A stretch of DNA of 64,000 bases, from contig NZ_CP146608.1 in NCBI RefSeq assembly GCF_037113415.1, positions 1,260,501-1,324,500 of the forward strand, read 5' to 3'. The notes beneath the pieces were generated by a model. The model was not told the origin of the DNA, searched no databases, and worked only from the letters and a program-made list of their open reading frames with translations. Made by a program: the position numbers and the translations under genes. This document shows, one piece after another, positions 43,376 through 53,508 of this stretch. Numbering within the stretch: the stretch's first letter is position 1; each line of letters starts with the position of its first letter. The DNA comes from Devosia sp. XK-2. GTDB lineage: Bacteria > Pseudomonadota > Alphaproteobacteria > Rhizobiales > Devosiaceae.

Positions 43376-43408
43376 GAGCGTCCGGTATGTGCCGGGCGCT
43401 CTTTTCAT
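43376..43408 (+). terminator. rpoZ terminator
   Basis: GAGCG-T-CCGG (43376-43385) and CCGG-G-CGCTC (43392-43401) with a 6-base loop and then TTTTCATTT. It lies between the repeat and rsh. Confidence 0.85.
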
Positions 43409-43456
43409 TTCTGTCACAGGCGCTAAGCTCGTCAGGGCGAGCGGGCGGCTAATTCC

Positions 43457-45736
43457 ATGATGCGTCAGTACGAGCTTGTCGAGCGGGTTCAGGCTTATAA
43501 CCCGAACGCCGACGAGCAATTGTTGAATAAGGCCTATGTCTACGCCATGCAAAAGCATGGCTCGCAGAAGCGTGCCTCGGGCGACCCCTATTTTAATCAC
43601 CCGCTCGAAGTGGCGGCCATTCTGACAGAATTGAAGCTCGACGATGCCTCGATTGCGGTGGGCCTGCTGCACGACACCATCGAGGATACCGATGCTACCC
43701 GCGCCGAGATCGATCAGATGTTCGGCGGCGAAATCGGCACCATTGTCGACGGCCTGACCAAAATCGAACGGCTCAATCTGGTCAGCCGCGAAGAGGCCCA
43801 GGCCGAAAATCTGCGCAAGCTTCTCCTGGCCATCAGCCAGGATGTGCGTGTGCTGCTGGTCAAGCTGGCCGACCGGCTGCACAATATGCGCACCCTGCAA
43901 TTTATGGCGCCCGATAAGCAAAGGCGCATCGCGCAGGAAACCATGGATATCTATGCCCCGCTGGCCGGACGCATGGGTATGCAGGACATGCGCAACGAGC
44001 TCGAAGATCTCAGCTTCCGCATTCTCCAGCCCGATCACTATTCGGCGATTACGGCACGGCTCGAACAGATGCAGGCCGATAATCGCGAGACCATCGACAC
44101 CATCACTGCCGAATTGACCGAGCGCCTGAGCGAGGCCGGCATTGCCGCCCGCGTCAAGGCACGGGTCAAGTCGCCCTATTCGATCTTCTCCAAGATCGAA
44201 CGCAAATCGATCGCGCTCGAACAGCTTTCCGACATGATCGGCTTCCGGGTCATCGTCGGCTCGACCGAGGAATGCTATCGCACGGTGGGGCTGATCCACA
44301 CGACCTGGAAAGTCGTGCCGGGCCGCTTCAAGGACTATATCTCGGTCCCCAAGCACAACGATTACCAGTCGATCCACACCACCATTGTGGGGCCCAGCCG
44401 GCAGCGCGTCGAACTGCAGATCCGCACCGAGGACATGGACCGGATCGCCGAATTCGGCATCGCCGCGCATGCGCTCTATAAGGATGGTGCCTCGGCCAAT
44501 CTGGGCCGTATCGAAATGGAGTCGCATGCCTATGGTTCGCTGCGGCAAACCATCAGCCATTTGACGTCGGGCATCTCGACCGAAGACTTCCTCGAATATA
44601 CCAAGCTCGAGCTCTTCCAGGACCAGGTTTTCTGCTTCACCCCGCGCGGACGTCTTATCGCCCTGCCGCGTGGCGCAACGCCTATCGATTTCGCTTATGC
44701 GCTGCACACCGATATCGGTGACACCTGCGTTGGCGCCAAGATCAACGGCCTCATCCTGCCGCTTGTTACCCAGCTGCATTCGGGCGACGAGGTGGAAATT
44801 TTGCGCGACCAGAATCACCGCCCGCCCAGCAATTGGATCGGTATCGCGGCCACCGGCAAGGCCCGTGCCGCTATCCGCCGTGCCGTTCGCCAGGCTGCCG
44901 CACAGCGCGCCTATGCTCTGGGCGAGCATGTGCTGAGCATGATGCTCGAACGCGAAGGCGTCATGCTTGATGAGAGCGAGGGCACCGCCTTGGCTGAGGC
45001 GCTCGACCACAGCAACAAGCGTGATCTGCTGGTTGCGGTGGGCGAGGGCAAGGTCGGTTCCGAACCTTTGGCGGCCGCTCTTGCCCAGATCAAGGGCATT
45101 CGCAAGCGCCGCCGCAAGCTGGACCTGCCTGTCGCCGATACGGCCGACGGCTGGTTTGCCCTGCGCGCCACCGACCAGTTCCGCTTCCGCGTGCCCGGTG
45201 GGCAGCGGCCCGGCTCGCGCGCCAAAACGGCGCTGGCGCAGCTCGATTTTCATACGCCGGTGACGATTTCGGGCGAGGGCATCGTTCCGGGCGACCGTCT
45301 GGTCGGCATCCTGGAGCCGGATAGCCCCTTGATGATCTATCCCATTCATTCCGATGCGTTGATCGCCAAGCATGACAGCGATCTGGCCTGGGTCGATGTG
45401 CGCTGGAACCTCAACCGGAACGAGGAAAAACTCTATTCCACCGTCATCTCCATGGAATCGGTCAACAAGCCCGGTTCGCTGGCGCAGATTTCCTCGGCCA
45501 TCGCCGCCTGCGAGGCTAATATCAACAATCTGGTCATGCGGATGATTTCGCCCGACTTTCACCAGATGATCTTTGAAATCGAGGTGCGCGATCTTGCGCA
45601 ACTGACCGATGTTCTGGCAACGCTCAAGCGTAGCCCCGGCCTCAGCGCCGTTCAGCGGGCGGGGCTTCGCGAGGCGGGAATGATTTCCACCCTCGAATGG
45701 GACGGCAATGTGGATAGGAGCCCGCGCGATGGATAA
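43457..45736 (+). CDS. bifunctional (p)ppGpp synthetase/hydrolase (Rsh/SpoT type)
   Basis: A 759-residue Rsh protein. The hydrolase HD domain has YFNHPLEVA and LLHDTIED motifs (residues about 45-80), so hydrolase activity is expected. The synthetase domain follows (residues about 240-350; [25 protein letters not shown]), then TGS ([24 protein letters not shown]), zinc-finger-like and C-terminal ACT domains. It makes and degrades the stringent alarmone. In most alphaproteobacteria one such protein does both. The stop overlaps pyrE by 8 bases, linking stringent control and pyrimidine synthesis. Confidence 0.95.
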   Translation: MMRQYELVERVQAYNPNADEQLLNKAYVYAMQKHGSQKRASGDPYFNHPLEVAAILTELKLDDASIAVGLLHDTIEDTDATRAEIDQMFGGEIGTIVDGLTKIERLNLVSREEAQAENLRKLLLAISQDVRVLLVKLADRLHNMRTLQFMAPDKQRRIAQETMDIYAPLAGRMGMQDMRNELEDLSFRILQPDHYSAITARLEQMQADNRETIDTITAELTERLSEAGIAARVKARVKSPYSIFSKIERKSIALEQLSDMIGFRVIVGSTEECYRTVGLIHTTWKVVPGRFKDYISVPKHNDYQSIHTTIVGPSRQRVELQIRTEDMDRIAEFGIAAHALYKDGASANLGRIEMESHAYGSLRQTISHLTSGISTEDFLEYTKLELFQDQVFCFTPRGRLIALPRGATPIDFAYALHTDIGDTCVGAKINGLILPLVTQLHSGDEVEILRDQNHRPPSNWIGIAATGKARAAIRRAVRQAAAQRAYALGEHVLSMMLEREGVMLDESEGTALAEALDHSNKRDLLVAVGEGKVGSEPLAAALAQIKGIRKRRRKLDLPVADTADGWFALRATDQFRFRVPGGQRPGSRAKTALAQLDFHTPVTISGEGIVPGDRLVGILEPDSPLMIYPIHSDALIAKHDSDLAWVDVRWNLNRNEEKLYSTVISMESVNKPGSLAQISSAIAACEANINNLVMRMISPDFHQMIFEIEVRDLAQLTDVLATLKRSPGLSAVQRAGLREAGMISTLEWDGNVDRSPRDG

Positions 45737-46319
45737 GGACGAAGTATTGCAGATTTTCCGCGAGTGCGGCGCCATGCTGGAGGGACACTTCATTCTGTCC
45801 TCGGGGTTGCGTTCGCCGGTCTTCCTGCAGAAGGCCAAGGTATTTCAATATGCCAGCCAGACCGAAAAGCTCTGCAAAGCCCTGGCCGACCGCATCCGGG
45901 CCGAAGTGCCGGGCGTCACCAAGGTCGTCTCGCCGGCCATAGGCGGCATCATTCCGGGCTATGAAACGGCGCGCCAGCTCGGGCTTCCCGCCCTTTATAC
46001 CGAGCGCGTCGACGGCCAGTTCGAATTGCGTCGCGGCTTCGAGATTTCGCCTGACGACAAGGTTGTCGTGGTCGAGGATATCGTTTCGACCGGCCTGTCC
46101 ATCCGCGAATGCGTCACCGCGCTGAAAAAGCTCGGCGCCAATGTGGTCGCCGCGGCCTGCCTCATCGATCGCTCCGGCGGGGAAGCGGATGTCGGCGTGC
46201 CGCTGGTCAGCCTCATTCAATACAAGGTACCCGCCTATCCCGCCGATCAGCTCCCGCCGGAACTGGCTGCCATCCCCGCGATCAAGCCGGGCAGTCGCGG
46301 CATTCAGGGCGTGAAATGA
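45729..46319 (+). CDS. pyrE: orotate phosphoribosyltransferase
   Basis: A 196-residue PyrE with the PRPP-binding motif [13 protein letters not shown] (about residues 112-124) and the [15 protein letters not shown] segment. It converts orotate and PRPP to orotidine-5'-phosphate. ATG at 45729 is chosen over an upstream in-frame ATG because it opens the domain; it overlaps the rsh stop. A dense inverted repeat region separates it from acpS. Confidence 0.93.
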   Translation: MDKDEVLQIFRECGAMLEGHFILSSGLRSPVFLQKAKVFQYASQTEKLCKALADRIRAEVPGVTKVVSPAIGGIIPGYETARQLGLPALYTERVDGQFELRRGFEISPDDKVVVVEDIVSTGLSIRECVTALKKLGANVVAAACLIDRSGGEADVGVPLVSLIQYKVPAYPADQLPPELAAIPAIKPGSRGIQGVK

Positions 46320-46335
46320 TAATGGGTCCTACCTT

Positions 46336-46463
46336 CACCTCTCCTCAGAGGGGAGAGGTCGTCGCGCAGCGGCGGGTGAGGGGTTCAGCGTTCCGTGCAG
46401 GCACATACGCCGCCACTACCTCCGAACCCCTCACCCCAACCCTCTCCCCAGAGGGGAGAGGGG
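46336..46463. repeat. CTCTCC/GGAGAGG palindromic repeat, copy 3 (inverted pair)
   Basis: CCTCTCC...GGAGAGG (46338-46358), then GGGTGAGGGGTTC (46374-46386) pairing with GAACCCCTCACCC (46424-46436), then CCCTCTCCCC-AGA-GGGGAGAGGG (46440-46462). It looks like two head-to-head copies and fills most of the pyrE-acpS gap. Confidence 0.8.
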
Positions 46464-46494
46464 GCCGGCTGGTGGCTATGAAAAGGCTAATGGC

Positions 46495-46896
46495 ATGATC
46501 GTTGGCCTGGGCTCTGACCTGATCCAGATCCACCGTGTCGCGCAGACGCTCGAGCGCCATGGCGAGCGGTTCACCAATCGCTGCTTTACCGAGATCGAAC
46601 AGAAAAAGTCCGACCGCCGGGCACAGCGGGCCGCATCCTATGCAAAGCGCTTTGCCGCCAAGGAGGCCTGTTCCAAGGCGCTGGGCACCGGCCTGTCGCG
46701 CGGCGTCTACTGGCGCGACATGGGTGTCGTGAACCTGCCTTCGGGCAAACCCACAATGCGTCTGACCAATGGCGCGGCCAGAGCCTTGGCCCGCCTTGTG
46801 CCCGAGGGACACGAGCCCCATATCCACCTCACCATAACCGACGATGCCGGTCTCGCGCAGGCCTTCGTCATCATTGAAGCCCTGCCGATCCGCTGA
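46495..46896 (+). CDS. acpS: holo-[acyl-carrier-protein] synthase
   Basis: A 133-residue AcpS with the [12 protein letters not shown] opening (Mg-binding Asp) and the [15 protein letters not shown] motif. It transfers the phosphopantetheine arm from CoA to Ser37 of AcpP, encoded at 467. acpS-lepB-rnc-era is a standard proteobacterial block. Confidence 0.95.
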   Translation: MIVGLGSDLIQIHRVAQTLERHGERFTNRCFTEIEQKKSDRRAQRAASYAKRFAAKEACSKALGTGLSRGVYWRDMGVVNLPSGKPTMRLTNGAARALARLVPEGHEPHIHLTITDDAGLAQAFVIIEALPIR

Positions 46897-46979
46897 TCCC
46901 TCAAAGTGGGACAATCAAGCAAGTTGACCCCGGGCGGCCAAACGCCTAACCCTTCGGCACCGCATTCTCGGGAAAAGCC

Positions 46980-47804
46980 ATGACACAGCCTGCCGACAAA
47001 CCCGCCAAGAAATCCGCCGCCAATGAGTGGATGGAAACCTTCGTGGTCATTGTTGAAGCGCTGTTGATTGCCATCTTCCTGCGCTTTTTCCTCTTCCAGC
47101 CCTTCTCAATTCCCACAGCGTCCATGCAGCAAACGCTGATGATCGGGGACTATTTCGTCGCCAATAAATTCGTCTGGGGCTATGGCAAGCATTCCTTCTC
47201 GCTGGGCCGCTACGGTGATTTTGCCTTGCTTGACTTCGAGCTGCCCATCTCGAACCGCATTTTGGGCCGGGAGCCCAATCGCGGCGATATCGCCGTGTTC
47301 CGGCCGGTGCCGCAGACCTCTGAATATATCAAGCGCGTCGTCGGCCTGCCCGGCGACCGTATCCAGATGAAAGATGGTCGCCTCTACATCAATGACCAGA
47401 TGATAGAGCGCGAGGAAGTCGGCAAGCGCATGGATACCGACAGCAATGGCGATACTCGCGAGGTGACGGTCTATCGCGAGACCTTCCCCGAAGGCACCAC
47501 GCACCTGATCCAGGAGATCGGCGACAATCTCTCGCTCGACAACACGCCCGAATATGTCGTGCCGGCCGGGCACTACTTCATGATGGGCGACAATCGCGAT
47601 CGGTCCGCCGATAGTCGCGTGCTCAGCCAGGTCGGCTATGTCCCGGCTACCAATCTGATTGCCAAGGCCGAGGCGCGCTTCTTCTCGATCAAGGACAATA
47701 TTCCGCCCTGGCAGCTCTGGCAGTGGCCGGCCAATGTCCGCTGGGATCGCATGTTCCGTTCGGTCTATGGCGATACGCCCTATGACACTACGGCCAGCCA
47801 GTGA
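46980..47804 (+). CDS. lepB: signal peptidase I
   Basis: A 274-residue membrane protease with one N-terminal helix (residues 20-40). The catalytic Ser lies in FSIPTASMQQTLMIGDY (Ser48) and the Lys in YIKRVVGLPGD; the GHYFMMGDNRDRSADSR motif follows. It removes signal peptides of exported proteins, such as the many secreted proteins in this window. It overlaps rnc as GTGA, so the two are coupled. Confidence 0.96.
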   Translation: MTQPADKPAKKSAANEWMETFVVIVEALLIAIFLRFFLFQPFSIPTASMQQTLMIGDYFVANKFVWGYGKHSFSLGRYGDFALLDFELPISNRILGREPNRGDIAVFRPVPQTSEYIKRVVGLPGDRIQMKDGRLYINDQMIEREEVGKRMDTDSNGDTREVTVYRETFPEGTTHLIQEIGDNLSLDNTPEYVVPAGHYFMMGDNRDRSADSRVLSQVGYVPATNLIAKAEARFFSIKDNIPPWQLWQWPANVRWDRMFRSVYGDTPYDTTASQ

Positions 47805-48508
47805 GCCGGCGTGACAGGACCCACGAAAAGCTCCAGGTTCGGCTAGGGTATCGCTTTGCCGATCCTGATTTGCTGGATAGGGCGCTGACCCATTCGAGCG
47901 CCATTTCGCCCGGCAAGCGCATCGAAAAGTCTTATCAGCGGCTGGAATTTCTGGGCGACCGCGTGCTCGGTCTTGTCGTTGCCGACATGCTCTATCGCCG
48001 CTTTCCTAAATCCAATGAGGGGGAGCTCAGCCGCTCGCTCAATACCCTGGTGCGCAAGGAAACCTGCGCCGAAATCGCCCGCCAGCTCGATCTGGGCAAG
48101 GAGATTATCCTGGGCGAGAGCGAGGCGCGCTCCGGTGGCGCCGGCAAGGACGCCATTCTTGGCGACATCACCGAAGCCATCATTGGCGCCATCTATCTCG
48201 ATGGCGGGCTCGAACCTGCCCGGGCCTTTGTCGAGCGCCTCTTCGAAGAGTTCCTCGCCGATGGCCAGGCCAATCGCGCCGATGCCAAGACGACGCTGCA
48301 GGAATGGGCCCAGGCCCGCGGGTTGGAGCCGCCCTCCTATGTGCTGGTCGAGCGTACCGGTCCCGACCACGCGCCCGAATTCACCATCGGGGTCGAACTG
48401 GCCGGTTTTGACCGCCTCGAGGCCGTCGGCCCCTCCAAGAAGATTGCCGAGCACCGCGCCGCTGAACTATTTCTGGTCCGCCAGAATGTCTGGAAACACA
48501 AGCAATGA
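47801..48508 (+). CDS. rnc: ribonuclease III
   Basis: A 235-residue RNase III. The signature RLEFLGDRVLGL (residues about 48-59), then NEGELSR and EAIIGAIYLDGG, form the catalytic domain; the C-terminal double-stranded RNA-binding domain ends with KKIAEHRAAELFL. It cleaves double-stranded RNA in rRNA maturation and antisense regulation. Start GTG at 47801 overlaps lepB; the stop overlaps era as ATGA. Confidence 0.96.
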   Translation: MSRRDRTHEKLQVRLGYRFADPDLLDRALTHSSAISPGKRIEKSYQRLEFLGDRVLGLVVADMLYRRFPKSNEGELSRSLNTLVRKETCAEIARQLDLGKEIILGESEARSGGAGKDAILGDITEAIIGAIYLDGGLEPARAFVERLFEEFLADGQANRADAKTTLQEWAQARGLEPPSYVLVERTGPDHAPEFTIGVELAGFDRLEAVGPSKKIAEHRAAELFLVRQNVWKHKQ

Positions 48509-49428
48509 ATACGCCAACCGAACTCGCTGACACCTCCTGCGGCTTCATTGCCCTGGTGGGCGCGCCCAATGCCGGCAAGTCGACCCTGCTCAACTCGCTG
48601 GTCGGCACCAAGGTGTCCATCGTGACCCACAAGGCGCAGACCACCCGCAGCCAGGTGCGCGGCGTGCTGACGCTGGATCAGGCGCAATTGGTTTTCGTCG
48701 ATACCCCCGGCATCTTCGCACCCAAGAAGCGGCTCGAACGCGCCATGGTGGAAAACGCCTGGGGCGGGGCAGGGGACAGCGACATTGTCGCCTTCATCCT
48801 CGACGCCGATCGCGGCGTAACGCCCGAGATTGAAACGCTGCTCGAAGGCCTCGAAAACATCCGTCAGCCCAAGGTGCTGATCCTGAACAAGATCGACACG
48901 GTCAAGCACGAGAGCCTGCTGGCCCTCAGCCAGACGCTCAACGACCGCCTGCGCTTTGAAGCCACCTTCATGCTCTCCGCGCTCAAGGGCCACGGCGTCC
49001 AGGACTTCATCGACTGGTGCATCAAGCACATTCCGCCTGGCCCCTGGCACTTCCCCGAAGACCACCTGACCGATCTCACCATGGCCATAACGGCCGCCGA
49101 GGTGACCCGCGAAAAGCTCTTCCTGCGCGTGCACGACGAAATCCCCTATAATTCCACGGTCGAAACCGAGAGCTTCAAGATTCAGAAGGACGGCTCCTAC
49201 AAGATCGATCAGGTCGTCTATGTCAGCCGCGAGAGTCACAAGAAGATCGTCCTCGGTGCCGGCGGCCAGACCATCAAGGCCATTGGCGCAGAGGCCCGCA
49301 AGGAACTGATGGCCATGTATGAGGTCCCCATCCATTTGTTCCTGTTCGTCAAAGTCCGTGAAAAATGGGCGGAAGACCCCGAACGCTATCGCGAAATGGG
49401 TCTGGAATTTCCGCACGGCAAGGGGTGA
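48505..49428 (+). CDS. era: GTPase Era
   Basis: A 307-residue GTPase. G1 GAPNAGKST, G3 DTPG, G4 NKID and the C-terminal KH domain (VLGAGGQTIKAIGAEARKEL) are present. Era binds the 3' end of 16S rRNA in 30S maturation, functionally adjacent to RsmA. It begins within the rnc stop codon. Confidence 0.97.
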   Translation: MNTPTELADTSCGFIALVGAPNAGKSTLLNSLVGTKVSIVTHKAQTTRSQVRGVLTLDQAQLVFVDTPGIFAPKKRLERAMVENAWGGAGDSDIVAFILDADRGVTPEIETLLEGLENIRQPKVLILNKIDTVKHESLLALSQTLNDRLRFEATFMLSALKGHGVQDFIDWCIKHIPPGPWHFPEDHLTDLTMAITAAEVTREKLFLRVHDEIPYNSTVETESFKIQKDGSYKIDQVVYVSRESHKKIVLGAGGQTIKAIGAEARKELMAMYEVPIHLFLFVKVREKWAEDPERYREMGLEFPHGKG

Positions 49429-49431
49429 CCT

Positions 49432-49815
49432 GTGCCGCGCCGTCTTGAGGCCGTAAAGGTCTGGGCGCGAAACGTGAAGCGCGACGTCCTGGCCATCTGG
49501 CTTGCCGCCCGCGATCCCAGAACGCCATGGGCGGCGCGAGTTCTCGCAATAGGCGTAGCCGCCTACGCCTTGTCGCCTATCGACCTGATCCCCGATTTCA
49601 TACCCGTTCTGGGTTATCTGGATGACCTGCTGATCGTGCCGCTCGGTATCCTGGCCGTCATACGCCTGGTGCCAGCATCGCTGATTGCCGAATTTCGGGC
49701 TGAGGCCGCTGAAATGACGGAAAGGCCAGTCAGCCGCGCTGGGCTCATCGCGATCATCTTTATCTGGCTTGTATTGGCCCTGGTACTCAGCGCATGGCTG
49801 ATGAGGTTCCTCTGA
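49432..49815 (+). CDS. DUF1232 (YkvA family) membrane protein
   Basis: A 127-residue protein with the DUF1232 core (AYALSPIDLIPDFIPVLGYLDDLLIVPLG at residues 44-72) and two to three hydrophobic segments, ending in a transmembrane helix. The function is unknown. The GTG start at 49432 lies 3 bases after era and recO follows one base after its stop, so it is inserted in the otherwise common era-recO operon. Confidence 0.82.
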   Translation: MPRRLEAVKVWARNVKRDVLAIWLAARDPRTPWAARVLAIGVAAYALSPIDLIPDFIPVLGYLDDLLIVPLGILAVIRLVPASLIAEFRAEAAEMTERPVSRAGLIAIIFIWLVLALVLSAWLMRFL

Positions 49816-49816
49816 A

Positions 49817-50521
49817 ATGGAATGGACCGGTGAAGCCCTGCTCATAGGTGTGCGCCGCCACGGCGAGACCAGTGTCATTGCCGAAGCCATGGTCGCCGGC
49901 CGTGGACGCTATTCGGGGCTGATCCGCGGAGGCCGTTCGCCAAAGCTTTCCGCTACCCTCCAGCCCGGCAACACCGTCCAGCTCACCTGGCGCGCGCGGC
50001 TGGAAGACCATCTGGGCACCTTCATCGTCGAGTTGCTGCAGGCCCGCGCTGCCAGCCTTATCGCCGACCGCAAACGTCTCTACCTCTCTCAACTCGTCTG
50101 CGAACATCTCCATCTGCTGCCCGAGCGTGACCCGCATGATCGCCTGCTCGGCATGGCCCTCAGCCTGATCGATCATGATCCGGACGGTGCGGCATTGGCG
50201 CGATTTGAGCTGACCCTGCTCGACGAACTGGGTTTCGGGCTCGATCTCGACACCTGCGCGGCCACCGGCGCCACCGAGGACCTGACCCATGTTTCGCCCA
50301 AATCCGGCCGCGCCGTCTCCCGCGCCGCCGCCGAGCCCTACAAGGACCGGCTCTTGCCGCTCCCCAGCTTTCTGGCAGCGCGCGGCAATGCTTCACCCGA
50401 CGATATCGGCAACGCCTTTCGTCTTACGGGGCACTTTCTGGACCTGCATATCTGGCGGCCACGTCAGCTTGACCCGCCGCCAACGCGCGAAGCGCTTATC
50501 GAGATGCTGACGCGGGTATAG
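49817..50521 (+). CDS. recO: DNA repair protein RecO
   Basis: A 234-residue RecO with the N-terminal OB fold (MEWTGEALLIGVRRHGETSVIAEAM, then GGRSPKLSATLQPGN) and the conserved SRAAAEPYKDRLLPLPSFL stretch. It loads RecA onto SSB-coated DNA with RecR in gap repair. Homologues with this start are common in Hyphomicrobiales. Confidence 0.94.
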   Translation: MEWTGEALLIGVRRHGETSVIAEAMVAGRGRYSGLIRGGRSPKLSATLQPGNTVQLTWRARLEDHLGTFIVELLQARAASLIADRKRLYLSQLVCEHLHLLPERDPHDRLLGMALSLIDHDPDGAALARFELTLLDELGFGLDLDTCAATGATEDLTHVSPKSGRAVSRAAAEPYKDRLLPLPSFLAARGNASPDDIGNAFRLTGHFLDLHIWRPRQLDPPPTREALIEMLTRV

Positions 50522-50628
50522 AGGGGCAAAAACCCAGAAGAGCTGGGCAAAACCGGCCTGCCTTGAGTGCCAAAGTGATCCCGTCGCTATACTCTGCTCC
50601 TGATTCGTTCTCCTGAACTGAGCAAAGC

Positions 50629-52929
50629 ATGTCCGACGCCGATACCCTCCCGCCGCCAGACGATCAACGCATCGTGGATCTCAAGCAGGCGCTTGAAGAA
50701 CGGTACTTGTCCTACGCTCTGTCGACCATCACCCAGCGTGCGCTGCCGGACGCGCGCGATGGCCTGAAACCCGTGCATCGCCGCATTATCCACGCCATGC
50801 GCCTGCTGCGCCTCGATCCCAATCAGGGCTACAAGAAGTCCGCGCGCATCGTCGGCGACGTGATCGGTAAGTTCCACCCCCATGGCGACCAGTCGATTTA
50901 TGACGCGCTGGTTCGCCTGGCGCAGGATTTCGCCCTGCGCTACCCGCTGGTCGATGGCCAGGGCAATTTCGGCAATATCGATGGCGATAGTCCGGCGGCC
51001 ATGCGCTACACCGAAAGCCGCATGACCGATGTGGCCACGCGCCTGCTTGAAGGCATTGCGGAAAATGCCATCGACTTCAAGCCGACCTACGACGGCGAGG
51101 ACGAAGAGCCAGTCGTGCTCCCGTCCAACTTCCCCAACCTGCTCGCCAATGGCTCCACCGGCATTGCCGTGGGCATGGCAACCTCGGTGCCGCCGCACAA
51201 TGTAGTCGAGCTCTGCAATGCCGCGCTCAAGCTGATCTACAATCCGGCCGCCACGACCGAAGACCTGATTCACCCCGACCCGTTCGCGCCGCCGAGCATG
51301 GACGATTTGATCCGTGGCCCCGACTTCCCCACCGGCGGGCAGATGGTCGAAAGCCGCTCGTCCATCGTCCAGTCCTACGAGACCGGTCGCGGCGCCTTTC
51401 GCCATCGCGCCATCTGGGAGAAGGAAGAAAAGGGCAGGGGCGTCTATCAGATTGTCGTCACCCAGATCCCTTATGGCGTGCAGAAATCGCGGCTGGTCGA
51501 AAAGATCGCCGAGCTGCTGTTGGCCAAGAAGCTGCCGCTCTTGAAGGACGTCCGCGACGAGAGCGCCGACGATATCCGTCTTGTGCTCGAACCGCGCGCC
51601 GGCACGGTCGATGCGGTCATCCTCATGGAACAGCTCTTCAAGCTCACCGAGCTCGAAGTGCGGTTCAGCCTTAATCTGAACGTGCTCGACCACGGCACCA
51701 CGCCGCGGGTGATGAGTCTTGCTGACGCATTGCGCGCCTGGCTCGATCACCGCAAGGTCGTCCTGGTGCGCCGCTCCGAGCATCGGCTTGAGCAGATCGC
51801 CAATCGCCTCGAAGTGCTCGAGGGCTATATCATTGCCTATCTCAATCTCGATGAGGTGATCCGCATCATCCGCGAGGAGGACGATGCCAAAGCGAGCCTG
51901 ATCGCGGCCTTCAACCTCACCGATAATCAGGCCGAGGCTATCCTCAATATGCGCCTGCGGTCCTTGCGCAAGCTTGAAGAAATCGAGCTTCGCCAGGAAC
52001 ACAAGAATCTCACAGAGGAAAAGGGCAGGCTCGAAGCGCTCATGGCGTCCGACAAGCGCCAATGGGGCGAAATCGCCAAACAGGTCGAGGCGCTCAAAAA
52101 GGCCTATCCTCTCTTCGATGCCGACGGCACCACCCCGCACGCGCTGGGCGCCCGCCGCACCATTTTCGGCTCGGCTCCCGCCGCTGATGCGGCCGAAATC
52201 TCCGAAGCCATGATCGAGCGTGAACCGATCACGGTCATTCTGTCGGAAAAGGGCTGGATTCGCGCACCCAAGGGCCACAATGCCCCGGCCGACGAGAAAA
52301 GCTTCAAGACCGGTGATCGCCTGAAGCTCGCTTTCAACTGCGAGACAACCGACAAGATCCTGATGCTCACCACTGGCGGCAAGGTCTATACGCTGGGCGC
52401 CGACAAGCTCCCCGGCGGCCGCGGCCAGGGCGAGCCGGTGCGCATCATGGTCGATATCGAAGAGGGCCAGGATATTGTCGATCTCTTCGTTTATTCGCCG
52501 GGCAAGAAGCGTATTGCTGCCTCGTCCGCAGGCTATGGCTTTGTCGTCAATGAGGACGATCTGATCGCCAATACCCGCAAGGGCAAGCAGATCCTCAATG
52601 TGTCCCTGCCGGACGAAGCCCGTCTGATCGTTCCATGTGACGGCGACCGCGTAGCCGTGATCGGCCAGAACCGCAAGCTGCTTGTCTTCCCTTTGAGCCA
52701 GCTCGCCGCCATGGCGCGCGGCAAGGGCGTGCGCCTGCAGCGCTATAAGGATGGCGGCATTTCCGACATCAAGACCTTCTACGCCGCCGATGGCCTGACC
52801 TGGACCGACAGCTCCGGCCGCACCTATTCCAAGCCCACCGAGGAACTGGTCGACTGGCTCGGCGACCGTGCCAGCGCCGGCCGCCAGCCCCCGACCGGCT
52901 TCCCGCGGAACAATAAGTTCAGGGGGTGA
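50629..52929 (+). CDS. parC: DNA topoisomerase IV subunit A
   Basis: A 766-residue ParC. The catalytic tyrosine is Tyr127 ([11 protein letters not shown]), after [20 protein letters not shown]. The coiled-coil and the C-terminal beta-propeller region ([24 protein letters not shown]) are present; the shorter C-terminal domain and gene context favour ParC over GyrA. It decatenates daughter chromosomes. The residue at the quinolone-critical Ser80 position of E. coli ParC is Gln88 here (HGDQSI). Confidence 0.94.
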   Translation: MSDADTLPPPDDQRIVDLKQALEERYLSYALSTITQRALPDARDGLKPVHRRIIHAMRLLRLDPNQGYKKSARIVGDVIGKFHPHGDQSIYDALVRLAQDFALRYPLVDGQGNFGNIDGDSPAAMRYTESRMTDVATRLLEGIAENAIDFKPTYDGEDEEPVVLPSNFPNLLANGSTGIAVGMATSVPPHNVVELCNAALKLIYNPAATTEDLIHPDPFAPPSMDDLIRGPDFPTGGQMVESRSSIVQSYETGRGAFRHRAIWEKEEKGRGVYQIVVTQIPYGVQKSRLVEKIAELLLAKKLPLLKDVRDESADDIRLVLEPRAGTVDAVILMEQLFKLTELEVRFSLNLNVLDHGTTPRVMSLADALRAWLDHRKVVLVRRSEHRLEQIANRLEVLEGYIIAYLNLDEVIRIIREEDDAKASLIAAFNLTDNQAEAILNMRLRSLRKLEEIELRQEHKNLTEEKGRLEALMASDKRQWGEIAKQVEALKKAYPLFDADGTTPHALGARRTIFGSAPAADAAEISEAMIEREPITVILSEKGWIRAPKGHNAPADEKSFKTGDRLKLAFNCETTDKILMLTTGGKVYTLGADKLPGGRGQGEPVRIMVDIEEGQDIVDLFVYSPGKKRIAASSAGYGFVVNEDDLIANTRKGKQILNVSLPDEARLIVPCDGDRVAVIGQNRKLLVFPLSQLAAMARGKGVRLQRYKDGGISDIKTFYAADGLTWTDSSGRTYSKPTEELVDWLGDRASAGRQPPTGFPRNNKFRG

Positions 52930-52949
52930 CGAGCGTTTGCCAAAGGCAA

Positions 52950-53074
52950 CCAATCTCTCCAGTGGAGAGATTGGAGCGAGGGACGCCCGGAGAGCTTCGA
53001 GCCGCCCCGTAGGGCAAACCTCTCCGGTGGAGAGGTTTGAGGCGAGAAGGCCATGAGAGCTATGCTCGAATGGC
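52950..53074 (+). repeat. composite hairpin repeat, copy C (two units)
   Basis: Unit 1: CCAATCTCTCC-AGT-GGAGAGATTGG (52950-52974). Unit 2: AAACCTCTCC-GGT-GGAGAGGTTT (53016-53038), then AGGCGAGAAG-like linker and GCCAT...ATGGC (53050-53074). It begins 20 bases after the parC stop. Confidence 0.8.
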
Positions 53075-53195
53075 TGCTCGCAGGGAGGCACGGTGGTAGT
53101 GCTGAATGCTGTCGGTCGATCATGTGGCACCCGTCACCGCGCCTCACGCAACAGGTCATGAAAATTAGCCAACCGATTCTGGAGACACGTGAAAG

Positions 53196-53504
53196 ATGAT
53201 CCGCCACATCGTCCTCCTCCGCTTCCGCCCCGAAATAACCGCCGCTGATAAGGCCTCGATCTACGCCGAACTTGAATCTCTGCGTGAACTCATCCCCGGC
53301 TTTCAGGGCATGAGCTACGGCGCCAATGTCTCGCCGGAGGGGTTGCATCAGGGCTATACCGAGGCTTTCACCATCGACTTTGCTGATGAGGCCGCACGGG
53401 ACGCCTATCTCGATCACCCGGCCCATAAGGCTGCCGGTGGGCGTTTGGTGTCTGCACTTGAGGGTGGGCGCGAAGGCTTGGTTGTGTTCGATATCGCGGT
53501 TTAG
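53196..53504 (+). CDS. Dabb family (stress-responsive A/B barrel) protein
   Basis: A 102-residue protein starting MIRHIVLLRFRPEITAAD, the typical Dabb opening, with a middle PGFQGMSYGANVSPEGLHQGYTEAF and a DHPAHKAAGG segment. It forms a dimeric ferredoxin-like barrel; function unknown. The gap from parC (about 265 bases) holds the repeat above. Confidence 0.85.
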   Translation: MIRHIVLLRFRPEITAADKASIYAELESLRELIPGFQGMSYGANVSPEGLHQGYTEAFTIDFADEAARDAYLDHPAHKAAGGRLVSALEGGREGLVVFDIAV

Positions 53505-53508
53505 CGCG

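Noticed and set aside
43364-45838. 824-codon open frame on the minus strand across rsh
   Set aside because: It is the antisense shadow of a strongly conserved gene. GC-rich codon bias leaves long open frames on the opposite strand.
48337-49890. 517-codon open frame antisense to era and DUF1232
   Set aside because: Shadow of well-identified genes, no domain features.
50587-53130. 847-codon open frame on the minus strand across parC
   Set aside because: Antisense shadow of parC. It has no recognisable domain and shows repetitive Gly/Asp-rich composition typical of shadows.
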